DNA of 64,000 nt, from positions 447,592 through 511,591 of the forward strand of contig CAVSMB010000029.1 in the NCBI GenBank assembly GCA_963728925.1, written 5' to 3'. Made by a program: the position numbers and the translations under genes. Under the pieces are notes generated by a model. That model searched no databases, had not been told where the DNA came from, and saw only the letters and a list, made by a program, of their open reading frames with translations. The DNA comes from JBBPZA01 sp963728925. Its GTDB lineage: Bacteria; Actinomycetota; Thermoleophilia; Solirubrobacterales; Solirubrobacteraceae. Below are positions 29,170 to 37,462 of the stretch, piece after piece; positions within the stretch are counted from its first letter, which is position 1, and every line of letters begins with the position of its first letter.

Positions 29170-29772
29170 TCAGCCGGCGCTGTAGCGCTCGGCGACCTTG
29201 TCCCAGTTGACGACGTTCCACCAGGCGTCGATGTAGTCGGGCCGGCGGTTCTGGTACTTCAGGTAGTACGCGTGCTCCCAGACGTCGACGCCCAGCAGCG
29301 GCGTCTTGCCATCGGTGAGCGGGCTGTCCTGGTTGGCCGAGCCGACGACCGCCAGGCCGCTGCCGTCGCGGACGAGCCACGACCATCCGGAGCCGAACTG
29401 GTTGACCCCGGTCTCCTTGAGCTTCGCCTGGAAGTCGGCGAACGACCCGAAGGCGTCGTTGATCGCGTCGGCGAGCTCACCTGAGGGCTCGCCACCGCCG
29501 TCGGGCGACAGCCACTCCCAGAACAGCGAGTGGTTGTAGTGCCCGCCGCCGTTGTTGCGCACGGCGGTGCGCTTGCCCTCGGGGACCTGCCCGAGGTTCG
29601 CGATGACGTCCTCGATCGGTCGGTCGGCCCACTCGGTGCCCTCGAGCGCCGCGTTGACCTTGTCGACGTAGGCCTGATGGTGCTTGTCGTGGTGGACCCG
29701 CATCGTCGCCTCGTCGATGTGGGGATCGAGCGCGGCGTAGTCGTAGGGAAGGGGCGGAACCTCGTAAGCCAT
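29170..29772 (-). CDS. Superoxide dismutase (Fe/Mn)
   Basis: A 200-aa cytoplasmic dismutase that converts superoxide to peroxide and oxygen. The first metal ligand His27 is in VHHDKHHQAYV. NNGGGHYNHSLFWEWL supplies the second His; the GGGH pattern favours manganese. DVWEHAYYLKYQNRR gives the Asp and last His. AAAGGAG lies 6 nt before the ATG. No signal peptide. The gene is monocistronic, with its own terminator and a divergent neighbour 92 nt away. Confidence 0.96.
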   Translation of the reverse strand: MAYEVPPLPYDYAALDPHIDEATMRVHHDKHHQAYVDKVNAALEGTEWADRPIEDVIANLGQVPEGKRTAVRNNGGGHYNHSLFWEWLSPDGGGEPSGELADAINDAFGSFADFQAKLKETGVNQFGSGWSWLVRDGSGLAVVGSANQDSPLTDGKTPLLGVDVWEHAYYLKYQNRRPDYIDAWWNVVNWDKVAERYSAG

Positions 29773-29864
29773 GGCACTCCTTTCGCGATGGATGCGACCG
29801 CACAGCACTGTATCCCCGCGACGCCGCCGGGCGAACACCGCTCGCCGGGGGTAGGGTCCGCGGC

Positions 29865-31010
29865 ATGCAGACGAACGAGATCACCCCCGAGCGCCTGCGC
29901 GGTCTCGCGGCCCTGAGGCCGGAGGGCGCCCGCGTGCTCAGCGTGTACCTCGACCTCGAGCCGTCGCGGTTCGCGACGCCGGCGGCGCGCTCGACCCAGG
30001 TCACCTCGCTGCTCGACGAGGCCGAGCGGGCGGTTCGTGCCGAGCAGGGGCTGTCGCACGACGTCCGCATGGCGCTTCGTGCCGACGTCGAACGGCTCCG
30101 CGACTGGTTTCGCAACGGCGGCTTCGACGCCAAGGGCGCGCACGGGCTGGCGGTGTTCTGCTGCGGCCCGGCCGGCCTCTTCGAGGCGCTCAAGCTGGCG
30201 CGGCCGGTCGAGGGCCGGGTGGTGGTCGACACCTCGCCGTGGATCGAGCCACTCGCCGAGATGGGGCGCGACGACCGCTGGGCGGTGCTGCTCGTCAGCC
30301 GCAGGACGGGACGCATCCTGCGCGGGACGCCCGACCGGCTGGAGGAGGTCGAGGACCGCGTGGACGACGTTCACGGGCGCCACGACCAGGGGGGCTGGTC
30401 GCAGGCCAACTACGAGCGCTCGATCGATGCCGACGTCGCCGAGCACGTTCGCCAGACGATCAGCGACCTGTTCCACGAGCTGCAGCGCGCCCCGTTCGAC
30501 CGTCTGCTGATCGGCACGCCGACCGAGCTCTCGGGCGACGTCCAGAGCGCGCTGCATCCCTACCTGCGCGACCGCCTGGCCGGCCGCATCGAGGTCGACG
30601 TGGAGGCGGCGAGTGCGGAGGACGTGCGCCGCGCCGCCGCGCCGGCCATCGAGGAGGACCAGCGGCGCCGCGAGCGTGCGGCGCTCGACCGCCTGGAGGA
30701 GGGGCTGGGCGCGGGCGGGCGTGCGGCGGCCGGCCTCGACGACGTGCTCGGCACGCTGAACGAGCGCCGGGTGGAGACGCTGCTGCTCGCCGAGCGCCAC
30801 CGCGCGCCGGGCGTGGTGTGCCCGCGCGACGGCTGGCTCGGCGTCGCCGAGGAGCGCTGCCCGCTCGACGGCGAGGCGACCGAGCAGCGCGACGACGTGG
30901 TCGAGCCTGCGCTGGAGGTGGCGCTCGCCCAGTCGGCGTCGATCCTCGTCGTCCGCCATCACGTCGACCTCGACCGGCACGGATCGATCGCCGCGCTGCT
31001 GCGCTTCTGA
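29865..31010 (+). CDS. Bacterial eRF1-like protein (baeRF/Vms1-related)
   Basis: A 381-aa protein. VLSVYLDLEPSRFATPAARS at the N terminus and the central HDQGGWSQANYERSIDADVA are typical of bacterial proteins related to archaeo-eukaryotic release factor eRF1; the GGW loop sits where the peptidyl-hydrolysing GGQ loop of eRF1/Vms1 lies. RLLIGTPTELSGDVQSALHP and RIEVDVEAASAEDVRRAA belong to the C-terminal domain, which carries a Cys pair (CPRDG, CPLDG). By comparison with Vms1/ANKZF1 and baeRF studies, a role in releasing stalled nascent chains or in dormancy is possible, but not shown. TAGGGT ends 7 nt before the ATG, a leaderless-type start. Confidence 0.8.
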   Translation: MQTNEITPERLRGLAALRPEGARVLSVYLDLEPSRFATPAARSTQVTSLLDEAERAVRAEQGLSHDVRMALRADVERLRDWFRNGGFDAKGAHGLAVFCCGPAGLFEALKLARPVEGRVVVDTSPWIEPLAEMGRDDRWAVLLVSRRTGRILRGTPDRLEEVEDRVDDVHGRHDQGGWSQANYERSIDADVAEHVRQTISDLFHELQRAPFDRLLIGTPTELSGDVQSALHPYLRDRLAGRIEVDVEAASAEDVRRAAAPAIEEDQRRRERAALDRLEEGLGAGGRAAAGLDDVLGTLNERRVETLLLAERHRAPGVVCPRDGWLGVAEERCPLDGEATEQRDDVVEPALEVALAQSASILVVRHHVDLDRHGSIAALLRF

Positions 31011-31033
31011 GCGAGCCGCGTCGTATCCCACCC

Positions 31034-31170
31034 GTGTCCGTCACCGGCATCGTCGAGATGACGCTCGAGGCCCGCGACCTCGACGGCCTCGAGGACCCCG
31101 AGGGCAACGCCGTCGAGGTGTGGGACTTCTTCGAGCGCGGCGAGGGCGAGCGCCAGGGCGTCGACGCGGT
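31034..31170 (+). pseudogene. VOC-family (glyoxalase-like) remnant with internal deletion
   Basis: From the GTG at 31034 the frame reads VSVTGIVEMTLEARDLDG and passes straight into DPEGNAVEVWDFFERGEG and VDAV. The first piece is the start of a vicinal-oxygen-chelate protein, the second its last strand and C terminus; the roughly 80 residues between are missing. No stop follows promptly and the frame runs into the antisense of the next gene. It cannot form a VOC fold. Confidence 0.65.
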
Positions 31171-31994
31171 CAGCCAGCGCCGTCGCCGCGGCGGTCGTCG
31201 CCGAGCTCGAGCACCAGGTACTCCGTCCCCTCGGCGCGGTCGACCGCAACGCCGTCGGCGAGCTGGTCGAGTAGCCGCCCGATCCCGGGCAGGTCGGCGT
31301 CTGAGAGCAGGCGCTCGGCGCCGCCGTCGACAAGCGGGCCCACGCGCGCCTCGAGCGTCCGGTCGCCGTCGGCGAACGCGACGCGCACGTCGTCGGCCCG
31401 AAGGTAGGCCGGAGCGTGGGCCGAGAGCGCGTCGCTGACGAGCTGGGCGTCGGAGAGACGGTCGATCGAGAACCCCGCGCGCGCGGCCAGCATGGCGACC
31501 ACGCGGCCCAGCACCGGGCTCACGAGCTCCCCCTGGGCGATCGAGACGACGAGGCCGTCGGCGGGCGCCTCGGCCCGGAGCGCGGCGGATCCCTCGCCGC
31601 CCGACTCGAGCTCGTGCTCGGCCATGAAGATCATCCGGATCTCGGTGCCATGGCCCTCGCCGCCGCCGAACTCGACGCGCTCGGTGAGCGCCTGGATGAG
31701 CGACAACCCCACGCCGTGGACGCCCTGCTCGCTCGTCACGGGGGTCGGCCGGATCCCGCTCCCCTGGTCGCGGACGAGCACGCTGAGCTCGTGACCGGTG
31801 GCGTGCGCGCCGACCTGGAGCGGGCCCTCGGCCCCGTCGTAGGCGTGGAGGACGACGTTGTTGCACGCCTCGCTGACGGCGGTCTTGACGTCGGCGAGCA
31901 GCGGCTCGGCGATGCCCATCGCGTCGGCGAGGCCGCCGAAGGCCTGGCGGACGAGCGCGACGTTGTCGGCCCTCGAGGGCATGGCCAGCCACAT
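31170..31994 (-). CDS. SpoIIAB/RsbW-like ATP-binding regulator with C-terminal extension
   Basis: A 274-aa protein. Residues about 1-130 are a GHKL kinase domain of the anti-sigma factor type: VKTAVSEACNNVVLHAYDG (N box), VLVRDQGSGIRP (G1) and GVHGVGLSLIQALTERVEF (G2). The remaining 140 residues (PADGLVVSIAQGELVSPVLG onwards) look like a second domain not common in RsbW, perhaps a degenerate repeat of the same fold. I chose ATG 31994 (MWLAMPSRADNVALVRQAF); a GTG at 32012 is possible. The target sigma factor or partner is not identified; a STAS antagonist is encoded 4 kb upstream. Confidence 0.85.
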   Translation of the reverse strand: MWLAMPSRADNVALVRQAFGGLADAMGIAEPLLADVKTAVSEACNNVVLHAYDGAEGPLQVGAHATGHELSVLVRDQGSGIRPTPVTSEQGVHGVGLSLIQALTERVEFGGGEGHGTEIRMIFMAEHELESGGEGSAALRAEAPADGLVVSIAQGELVSPVLGRVVAMLAARAGFSIDRLSDAQLVSDALSAHAPAYLRADDVRVAFADGDRTLEARVGPLVDGGAERLLSDADLPGIGRLLDQLADGVAVDRAEGTEYLVLELGDDRRGDGAG

Positions 31995-32096
31995 GTCGGC
32001 GGCGGCCGTCACACGACCGTCCGAACGGGCGTCGCGGACCAGGGAGAGATGCTGGGCGGACGGCACGTACTGTCCATATCGTCCGCGAATCGAATC

Positions 32097-34619
32097 ATGA
32101 AACGTCCGAGCACCCCACGGAAGACCCCCCTTGAGGGCTATCGGAGCAAGCGCGACTTCGCGCGCACGCCCGAGCCGGCGGGCGGATCGGCGCCCGCGCA
32201 AGGGCCGGCGCCGCGCTTCGTCGTGCAGGAGCACCACGCGCGCCGGCTGCACTGGGACCTGCGCCTGGAGCACGATGGCGTCGCGGCGTCGTGGGCGGTA
32301 CCGAAGGGCATCCCGATGGATCCGAAGGGCGACGTGCTGGCCGTCCACACCGAGGATCATCCGCTGTCCTACCTCGAGTTCGCCGGCGAGATCCCGCGCG
32401 GCGAGTACGGCGCGGGGACGATGCGGATCTGGGACCACGGGACCTACGAGCCCGAGAAGTTCCGCGACGACGAGGTGATCGCCACCTTCCACGGCGAGCG
32501 GATGAGCGGTCGCTACGCGCTGTTCCGCACGCGCGGCGAGAACTGGATGCTGCACCGCATGGACCCGCCCGCCGATCCGGGCGCGGTGCCCATGCCCGAG
32601 CGGATCGACCCCATGCAGGCGCGCCTGGCCGCGTTCCCGCGTGAGCAGGACGGATGGGCCTTCGAGGTCAAGTGGGACGGCGTTCGGGCGATCGCCTTCG
32701 TGGAGGGAGGGCGCGTCCGGCTGCAGAGCCGGTCGGGCCGCGACATCACCGCCCGCTATCCCGAGATAGGCGGCCTCGGCCGCTTGCTGGGCTCGCGCGC
32801 GGTCGTGCTGGACGGCGAGGTCGTCGCCTTCGACCCCGACGGGCGCCCGGACTTCGGCCGCCTCCAGGGGCGCATGCACCTCGCCTCCGACGCCGCCGTA
32901 CGGCGGCGTGCACGCGAGACGCCGGTGGCCTACGTGATCTTCGACCTGCTGTGGCTCGAGGGCCATTCGCTCATGGCGCTGCCCTACGACGAGCGCCGCG
33001 CCCGCCTCGAGCAGCTCGGGCTGGCCGGGCCCGCGTGGCAGGCCCCGCCGGCCCAGCTCGATGACGGCGAGGCGCTGCTCGCCGCCAGCCGCGAGCTCGG
33101 CCTGGAGGGGATCGTGGCCAAGCGGCGTGGCAGCCCGTACGAGCCCGGGCGGCGCAGCCCGTGCTGGGTCAAGGTCAAGAACGTGCACCGCCAGGACTTC
33201 GTGGTCGGTGGCTGGATGCCCGGCGAAGGCGGGCGCTCGGGACGCGTGGGGGCGCTGCTCGTGGGCTACCACGACGACGAGGGCGCGTTGCGCTACGCGG
33301 GGCGCGTCGGCTCGGGGTTCACCGAGGCCGAGCTGCGCCGCGTCGGCGATCTCCTCGAGCCGCTGGCGACGGACCGCTCCCCCTTCATCGGGCGCCAGCC
33401 GCCCAAGGCCTCGCGCTTCGTGGCGCCCGAGCTGGTGGCCGAGGTCGAGTTCCGCGAGTGGACGCACTCGGGCACGTTGCGCGCCCCTGCCTACAAGGGG
33501 ATGCGCGAGGATGCCGACCCGCGCGACGCGGTGCGCGAGGCCATCGACGCGCCACCGCCTGCCGAGGAGCTGGCGCGCTCACAGCCGGCGTCGCCGCGCC
33601 CGGCGGCCGAGGGCGAAGGGGGCCGGCGAGGGAGCGCCGCTGCCGAGGGCGGCTCGGCGGCCGGCGACGCCGCCGACGCGATCGCCGCCGCGCGCCCGCG
33701 GCGGGGCGCGACTCGCGTCGAGGTCGAGATCGACGGCCGGACGCTGTCGCTGTCCAACCTCGACAAGGTGCTCTACCCGGAGGCCGGCTTCACCAAGGGC
33801 GACGTCATCGACTACTACGCGCGCATCGCGCCGGTGCTCCTGCCCCACCTGCGCGACCGGCCGCTGACCCTCAAGCGCTACCCCAACGGGGTGCAGGCGG
33901 CCTTCTTCTACGAGAAGCAGTGCCCGCGTCACCGGCCCGACTGGATCCGCACCGAGCGGGTCGGCGACATCGACTACTGCCTGGTCGACGAGCTGGCCAC
34001 CGTCGTGTGGCTCGCCAACCTCGCCGACCTCGAGATCCATCCGTCGCTCTCCCGTGTGCCCGTCGTGCAGCGGCCGACGGTGATGGCCTTCGACCTCGAC
34101 CCGGGCGAGCCCGCGGCGCTGCTCGAGTGCTGCCGGGTGGCGGTCTGGCTGTGGGAGGTCTTCGACGCGCTCGGCCTCGAGTGCTTCGCCAAGACCTCGG
34201 GTTCAAAGGGACTGCAGGTCTACGTGCCGCTGAACGTCGAGACGACCTACGCCGAGACCAAGCCCTTCGCCCAGGGGCTCGCCACGCTGCTGGAGAAGCA
34301 GCACCCCGAACTCGTCGTCTCGCGCCAGACCAAGTCGCTGCGCAAGGGCAAGGTTCTCGTCGACTGGAGCCAGAACGACGAGCACAAGACGACCGTCTGC
34401 GTGTGGTCGCTGCGCGCCCGCGAGCGCCCGACCGTCTCGACGCCACTGCGCTGGGAGGAGGTCGCGCAGGCGCTCGAGGCCGGCGACGAACAGCGGCTCG
34501 TCTTCGACGCGCCGGCGGCGCTCGCCCGGGCGGGCGACGGCGACCTCTTCGCGCCCGTCGAGTCGCTCGAGCAGCACTTGCCCGATCTGAGCGGCGCTAG
34601 CTGCGTTTTCCGCAGTTGA
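32097..34619 (+). CDS. ligD: Multifunctional NHEJ DNA ligase D (PE-ligase-polymerase)
   Basis: An 840-aa enzyme of bacterial non-homologous end joining. Domain order is phosphoesterase (about 30-165; HHARRLHWDLRLEHDG), ATP-dependent ligase (about 170-480; adenylated Lys192 in FEVKWDGVRAI, then GIVAKRRGSPYEPGRR) and polymerase/primase (about 545-830; YPEAGFTKGDVIDYYARIAP, VMAFDLDPGEPAALL). This is the Pseudomonas-like order, not the mycobacterial one. A 60-residue Ala/Gly-rich linker joins ligase and polymerase. Ku is not in the window. An IS inserted in the last codons: the original end DLSGAS-stop became GASCVFRS-stop, using TGA inside the element. The enzyme is probably still active. Confidence 0.95.
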   Translation: MKRPSTPRKTPLEGYRSKRDFARTPEPAGGSAPAQGPAPRFVVQEHHARRLHWDLRLEHDGVAASWAVPKGIPMDPKGDVLAVHTEDHPLSYLEFAGEIPRGEYGAGTMRIWDHGTYEPEKFRDDEVIATFHGERMSGRYALFRTRGENWMLHRMDPPADPGAVPMPERIDPMQARLAAFPREQDGWAFEVKWDGVRAIAFVEGGRVRLQSRSGRDITARYPEIGGLGRLLGSRAVVLDGEVVAFDPDGRPDFGRLQGRMHLASDAAVRRRARETPVAYVIFDLLWLEGHSLMALPYDERRARLEQLGLAGPAWQAPPAQLDDGEALLAASRELGLEGIVAKRRGSPYEPGRRSPCWVKVKNVHRQDFVVGGWMPGEGGRSGRVGALLVGYHDDEGALRYAGRVGSGFTEAELRRVGDLLEPLATDRSPFIGRQPPKASRFVAPELVAEVEFREWTHSGTLRAPAYKGMREDADPRDAVREAIDAPPPAEELARSQPASPRPAAEGEGGRRGSAAAEGGSAAGDAADAIAAARPRRGATRVEVEIDGRTLSLSNLDKVLYPEAGFTKGDVIDYYARIAPVLLPHLRDRPLTLKRYPNGVQAAFFYEKQCPRHRPDWIRTERVGDIDYCLVDELATVVWLANLADLEIHPSLSRVPVVQRPTVMAFDLDPGEPAALLECCRVAVWLWEVFDALGLECFAKTSGSKGLQVYVPLNVETTYAETKPFAQGLATLLEKQHPELVVSRQTKSLRKGKVLVDWSQNDEHKTTVCVWSLRARERPTVSTPLRWEEVAQALEAGDEQRLVFDAPAALARAGDGDLFAPVESLEQHLPDLSGASCVFRS
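34596..34601. repeat. Left target-site duplication of the IS
   Basis: GCTAGC, repeated in direct orientation at 36538-36543. Because the sequence is palindromic and followed on both sides by TG, the duplication could be 4 to 8 bp long; 6 bp is the most natural reading. Confidence 0.75.
34602..34617 (+). repeat. IS left inverted repeat
   Basis: TGCGTTTTCCGCAGTT, matching 15 of 16 bases of the right repeat in inverted orientation. The ligD frame now ends at the TGA just inside it (34617-34619). Confidence 0.88.
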
Positions 34620-34745
34620 GGGCGGGTTGGTGTGCGGGTTTCGTAGCGCCGGTCGGGGTTTTCGGCGCGTGGGGCGCGTTCGGCTGCGGCCGTGTTGTGG
34701 CAACTCTGGCTGTAGGTTGGTCTAGGTTCCGTCCGTTCGGGCGGC

Positions 34746-34760
34746 TAGCGTTGTGGCAAC
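34746..34760 (+). promoter_or_regulatory. Transposase promoter with GTTG-tgg-CAAC palindrome
   Basis: TAGCGT (34746-34751) lies 9 nt before the transposase ATG and overlaps GTTGTGGCAAC (34750-34760). The same 11-mer occurs at 34694-34704, and a near copy (GTTGTGGCAAA) starts at 34863 inside the gene. The repeated 4-bp palindrome around the start may bind the transposase as an autorepressor (inference). Confidence 0.5.
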
Positions 34761-36542
34761 ATGTTCGTCAAGGAAACCACGGTCAGGCGGGGCCCGCGCT
34801 CGTACACGTATCTGCAGATGGTCGAGGGGTACCGTGACGAGCGCGGCCGGGTGCGCCATCGTGTTGTGGCAAACCTTGGTCGCAAGGATGCGCTGAAGGA
34901 GTCGGGGCAGCTGGAGGCGCTGGCGGGTTCGTTCGCCCGCTTGGACCCGCCGCTGGTTGGGGTGCGCCGGGACGTCGGGCCGCTGCTGTTGGTCGCGCAC
35001 TTGCTGGCGGCGCTGGACGTGGCGGGGACGGTCGACCGGTCGCTGCCGCGCTCGGCGCGTTCGCAGCTGTCGGTCGGCGAGGTCGTCGCCGCGCTGGTCG
35101 CCAGTCGGTTGTGCTCGCCCTCGCCCCTGTATGACGTCGCCGGGTGGGCGTCGGGCGCGGCGGTCCACGAGCTGCTGGCGATCCCGGCGGCGCTGCTCAA
35201 CGATGACCGCCTGGGGCGGGCGCTTGAGACCTTCGCGGTCTATGCCGAAGGGGTGCGAGGCGCGGTCGCCGCCCGCGCGATCGAGCGCTTCGGCCTGGAC
35301 GCCGGGCGGCTGCACGTCGACCTGACCACGGTCCGTGTGGCCGGCGCCTATGAGCACTCCGCGCTGGTGGCCAAGGGCTGGGGCTCAGACCGCCGCGTGG
35401 TGCGTCAGGTCCGCGCGTTGCAGGCCTCAACGCCGGAGGGCGTCTCGCTGTACCTGCGCCCGGACCCCGGCAACGCGGCCGAGCTGACGCTCGTCGGCGC
35501 GGCGCTCGAACGGCTGCTCGAGCTCTCTGCGCCGGGGATGCTGATGGTCTGCGACTCGGCGATCGGGCGGCCCAAGACGCTGTGTCAGATCGACCGCGCC
35601 GGGTTGCGCTTCATCGCGCCGCTGCGGGCCTCAACCGGCTTCAAAGAGCGCTACCTGGCCGAGCTGGGCCCGCGGGCGCTGCGGGCGCTGGGCTACGTCG
35701 CCGAGCGCGAACGCGGCCTGCCCGCCCAGCGGCGCACCCGCTTCCGCGGCGCGCTAGTCGACTGGCAGATCGACGACCCCGAGACCGGCCGGCCGCGCCG
35801 CTTCCGGGTCGCCTACATCCACTCCTCCGAAGAGGCGCGCGAGGTCGCCGCCGCCCGCGAACGCGCGCTGGCCAAGGCCGAAGCGCAGCTCGCGCGCGTC
35901 ACGCGCGGCCTCGGCGGGCGCCACTACAAGACCCGCGCGCAGGTCGAGCGCCGCGTCGGTCAGATCATCGGCCCCAACATCGCCGGGCTGATCGCCGTCA
36001 AGGTCGCCACGCGCGCCGGCAAGCCGACCCTCACCTACGCGCGCGACCCGGCCGCGATCGAGCGGGCCGCGGCCACCGACGGCATCTACGCGCTGGCCAC
36101 CAACCAGCCCGGACGGCTGAGCGCCGGGCGCGTGCTCGCCCTCTACAAAGACCAGCAGATCGTCGAGCGCCGCCACCGCGATCTCAAGCAGACGCTCAAG
36201 GTCCGCCCGATCTTTTTGCACAACGACGACCGCATCTACGCGCTGACCAGCATCGTCGGCATCGCCCTGTTGATCTTCGGCCTGATCGAGTCCCAGACGC
36301 GCCGCGCGCTCGACAATGACGAGCAGCTGCCCGGCCTGCTGCCCGAAGGCCGCGCCGCCAAGCCCACCGGCCGCAACATCCTCACCGCCTTCCAAGGCCT
36401 CGGCCTCACCTACACCCAGCACGGCATCGAACTGGACCGCCTCACCCCCACCCAGCAGCGCATCCTCGAACTGCTCGAAATCCAGCCGCCCTGGCCACAA
36501 CAGGCACAGGTAGCGCTCACGAACTGCGGAAAACGCGGCTAG
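34761..36542 (+). CDS. IS1634-family transposase
   Basis: A 593-aa DDE transposase. The N-terminal 90 residues (KETTVRRGPRSYTYLQMVEG, RVVANLGRKDALKESGQLEA) are typical of IS1634/IS4-type proteins. The catalytic triad is Asp187 in LHVDLTT, Asp265 in MVCDSAIG and Glu469 in QIVERRHRDLKQ, followed by the family's RPIFLHNDDRIYALTSIV. The last sense codon is completed, and the TAG stop supplied, by the target-site duplication beyond the element's right end (GGC spans 36537-36539, TAG 36540-36542), so the length of the protein depends on where the element lands. The codon bias matches the host. Confidence 0.95.
   Translation: MFVKETTVRRGPRSYTYLQMVEGYRDERGRVRHRVVANLGRKDALKESGQLEALAGSFARLDPPLVGVRRDVGPLLLVAHLLAALDVAGTVDRSLPRSARSQLSVGEVVAALVASRLCSPSPLYDVAGWASGAAVHELLAIPAALLNDDRLGRALETFAVYAEGVRGAVAARAIERFGLDAGRLHVDLTTVRVAGAYEHSALVAKGWGSDRRVVRQVRALQASTPEGVSLYLRPDPGNAAELTLVGAALERLLELSAPGMLMVCDSAIGRPKTLCQIDRAGLRFIAPLRASTGFKERYLAELGPRALRALGYVAERERGLPAQRRTRFRGALVDWQIDDPETGRPRRFRVAYIHSSEEAREVAAARERALAKAEAQLARVTRGLGGRHYKTRAQVERRVGQIIGPNIAGLIAVKVATRAGKPTLTYARDPAAIERAAATDGIYALATNQPGRLSAGRVLALYKDQQIVERRHRDLKQTLKVRPIFLHNDDRIYALTSIVGIALLIFGLIESQTRRALDNDEQLPGLLPEGRAAKPTGRNILTAFQGLGLTYTQHGIELDRLTPTQQRILELLEIQPPWPQQAQVALTNCGKRG
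36522..36537 (-). repeat. IS right inverted repeat
   Basis: AACTGCGGAAAACGCG, the inverse of the left end apart from the outermost base. The transposase frame reads through it (NCGKRG). Confidence 0.88.
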
Positions 36543-36543
36543 C
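36538..36543. repeat. Right target-site duplication of the IS
   Basis: GCTAGC. It contains the TAG that ends the transposase (plus strand) and, on the minus strand, the TAG that ends the hydrolase. Confidence 0.75.
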
Positions 36544-37405
36544 TGACGGGGCGTGCGAACTCGCGCAGCTCGCGGTCGAACCGGACGGGATCCTCGACGA
36601 ACGGCATGTGTCCGACGTCCTCGTACCAGGAGGCCCGCGCCGTCCTGCACACGTCGAGCACGTGCTCGGCCATCGAGGGCAGCACGATCGCGTCGGCGCG
36701 TCCGTGCGTGACCAGCACCGGCAGGGACATCCGGGAGAGGACGTCGTCGGCGTCGATCGCGCGCGCGAGCAACGCGCCTCTCACCTCGGCCGGCACGGCC
36801 ATGTTCCAGCACAGCGCCGTGCTCGAGTCATCCGCGCTGAGCGGCCGCGCTGTACTGACGCTCAGGAAGCGGCGGACCGCGGCGATGTTCGTCGCCAGAT
36901 CGGGCACACAGGCGTCGCTGGCGTTCTCGAGGAGCCCCGGACCGATGTGGTCGAAGCCCGGCTGCAGCAGCACCGCGCTTCCGACCAGGTTGACGCCGGC
37001 GATTCCCTCCTCACCGTAGGCGCGAAGGTAGTCGGTCACGACGAAGCCGCCGTAGGACCACGCGACCAGCACCGGCCGGTCGGGCGCCACCTGCTCGATC
37101 ACGACGGCCAGGTCGTCGGCCCACAGCCGTGCGTCGAGATAGGCCTCGGCGTCGAGCGGCTTCTTGGACATGCCGTGGCCGCGGAGGTCGAAGGTGACGA
37201 TCCGGAAGTCCTCCGCAAGAGCGCCGGCGACCTGCCGCGACCAGCACAGCTGGCTCTGCGACCAGCCGTGGACGAAGACGATCGGCGGCCCCTGCGGGTC
37301 ACCCCACTCCCGAACGTGCAACCTGAGCCCGTCACCGCCACGAACGTCGCGCGCCGAGCGCGGCTCGCCCACCTGCGTCGGGTCGACGCTGATCGTGCGC
37401 TGCAT
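36539..37405 (-). CDS. Alpha/beta hydrolase
   Basis: A 288-aa single-domain hydrolase. The oxyanion strand is PPIVFVHGWSQSQLCW, the nucleophile elbow AWSYGG (Ser117), the acid in THGRADAIVLP and the histidine in EDVGHMPFVED. The fold and the DLRGHGMSKKP strand resemble haloperoxidase-like and epoxide hydrolase-like esterases; the substrate cannot be told. AAGGAGG lies 7 nt before the ATG. It is followed on the same strand by nothing but the IS. It lies 57 nt downstream of the hydrolase-LuxR gene and may share its transcript. Confidence 0.88.
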   Translation of the reverse strand: MQRTISVDPTQVGEPRSARDVRGGDGLRLHVREWGDPQGPPIVFVHGWSQSQLCWSRQVAGALAEDFRIVTFDLRGHGMSKKPLDAEAYLDARLWADDLAVVIEQVAPDRPVLVAWSYGGFVVTDYLRAYGEEGIAGVNLVGSAVLLQPGFDHIGPGLLENASDACVPDLATNIAAVRRFLSVSTARPLSADDSSTALCWNMAVPAEVRGALLARAIDADDVLSRMSLPVLVTHGRADAIVLPSMAEHVLDVCRTARASWYEDVGHMPFVEDPVRFDRELREFARPVS

Positions 37406-37462
37406 CTGGGGCCTCCTTCCGCTCTCCGAGCGGTCCGGCGTTCGTGCTTGCTCGCGAGGACG

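Larger units (their letters stand above)
34602..36537 (+). mobile_element. IS1634-type insertion sequence, complete (1,936 bp)
   Basis: The element has terminal inverted repeats TGCGTTTTCCGCAGTT (34602-34617) and AACTGCGGAAAACGCG (36522-36537), differing only at the outermost base. It is flanked by a direct GCTAGC duplication and carries one transposase gene. It sits exactly between the last sense codons of ligD and the stop of the convergent hydrolase, so it does little harm to either. The sharp ends and intact transposase suggest a recent insertion. Some of its reading frame depends on the target (see transposase). Confidence 0.92.

Noticed and set aside
34602..36537. Composite transposon carrying cargo genes
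   Set aside because: Only the transposase lies between the inverted repeats and no second IS copy is seen.
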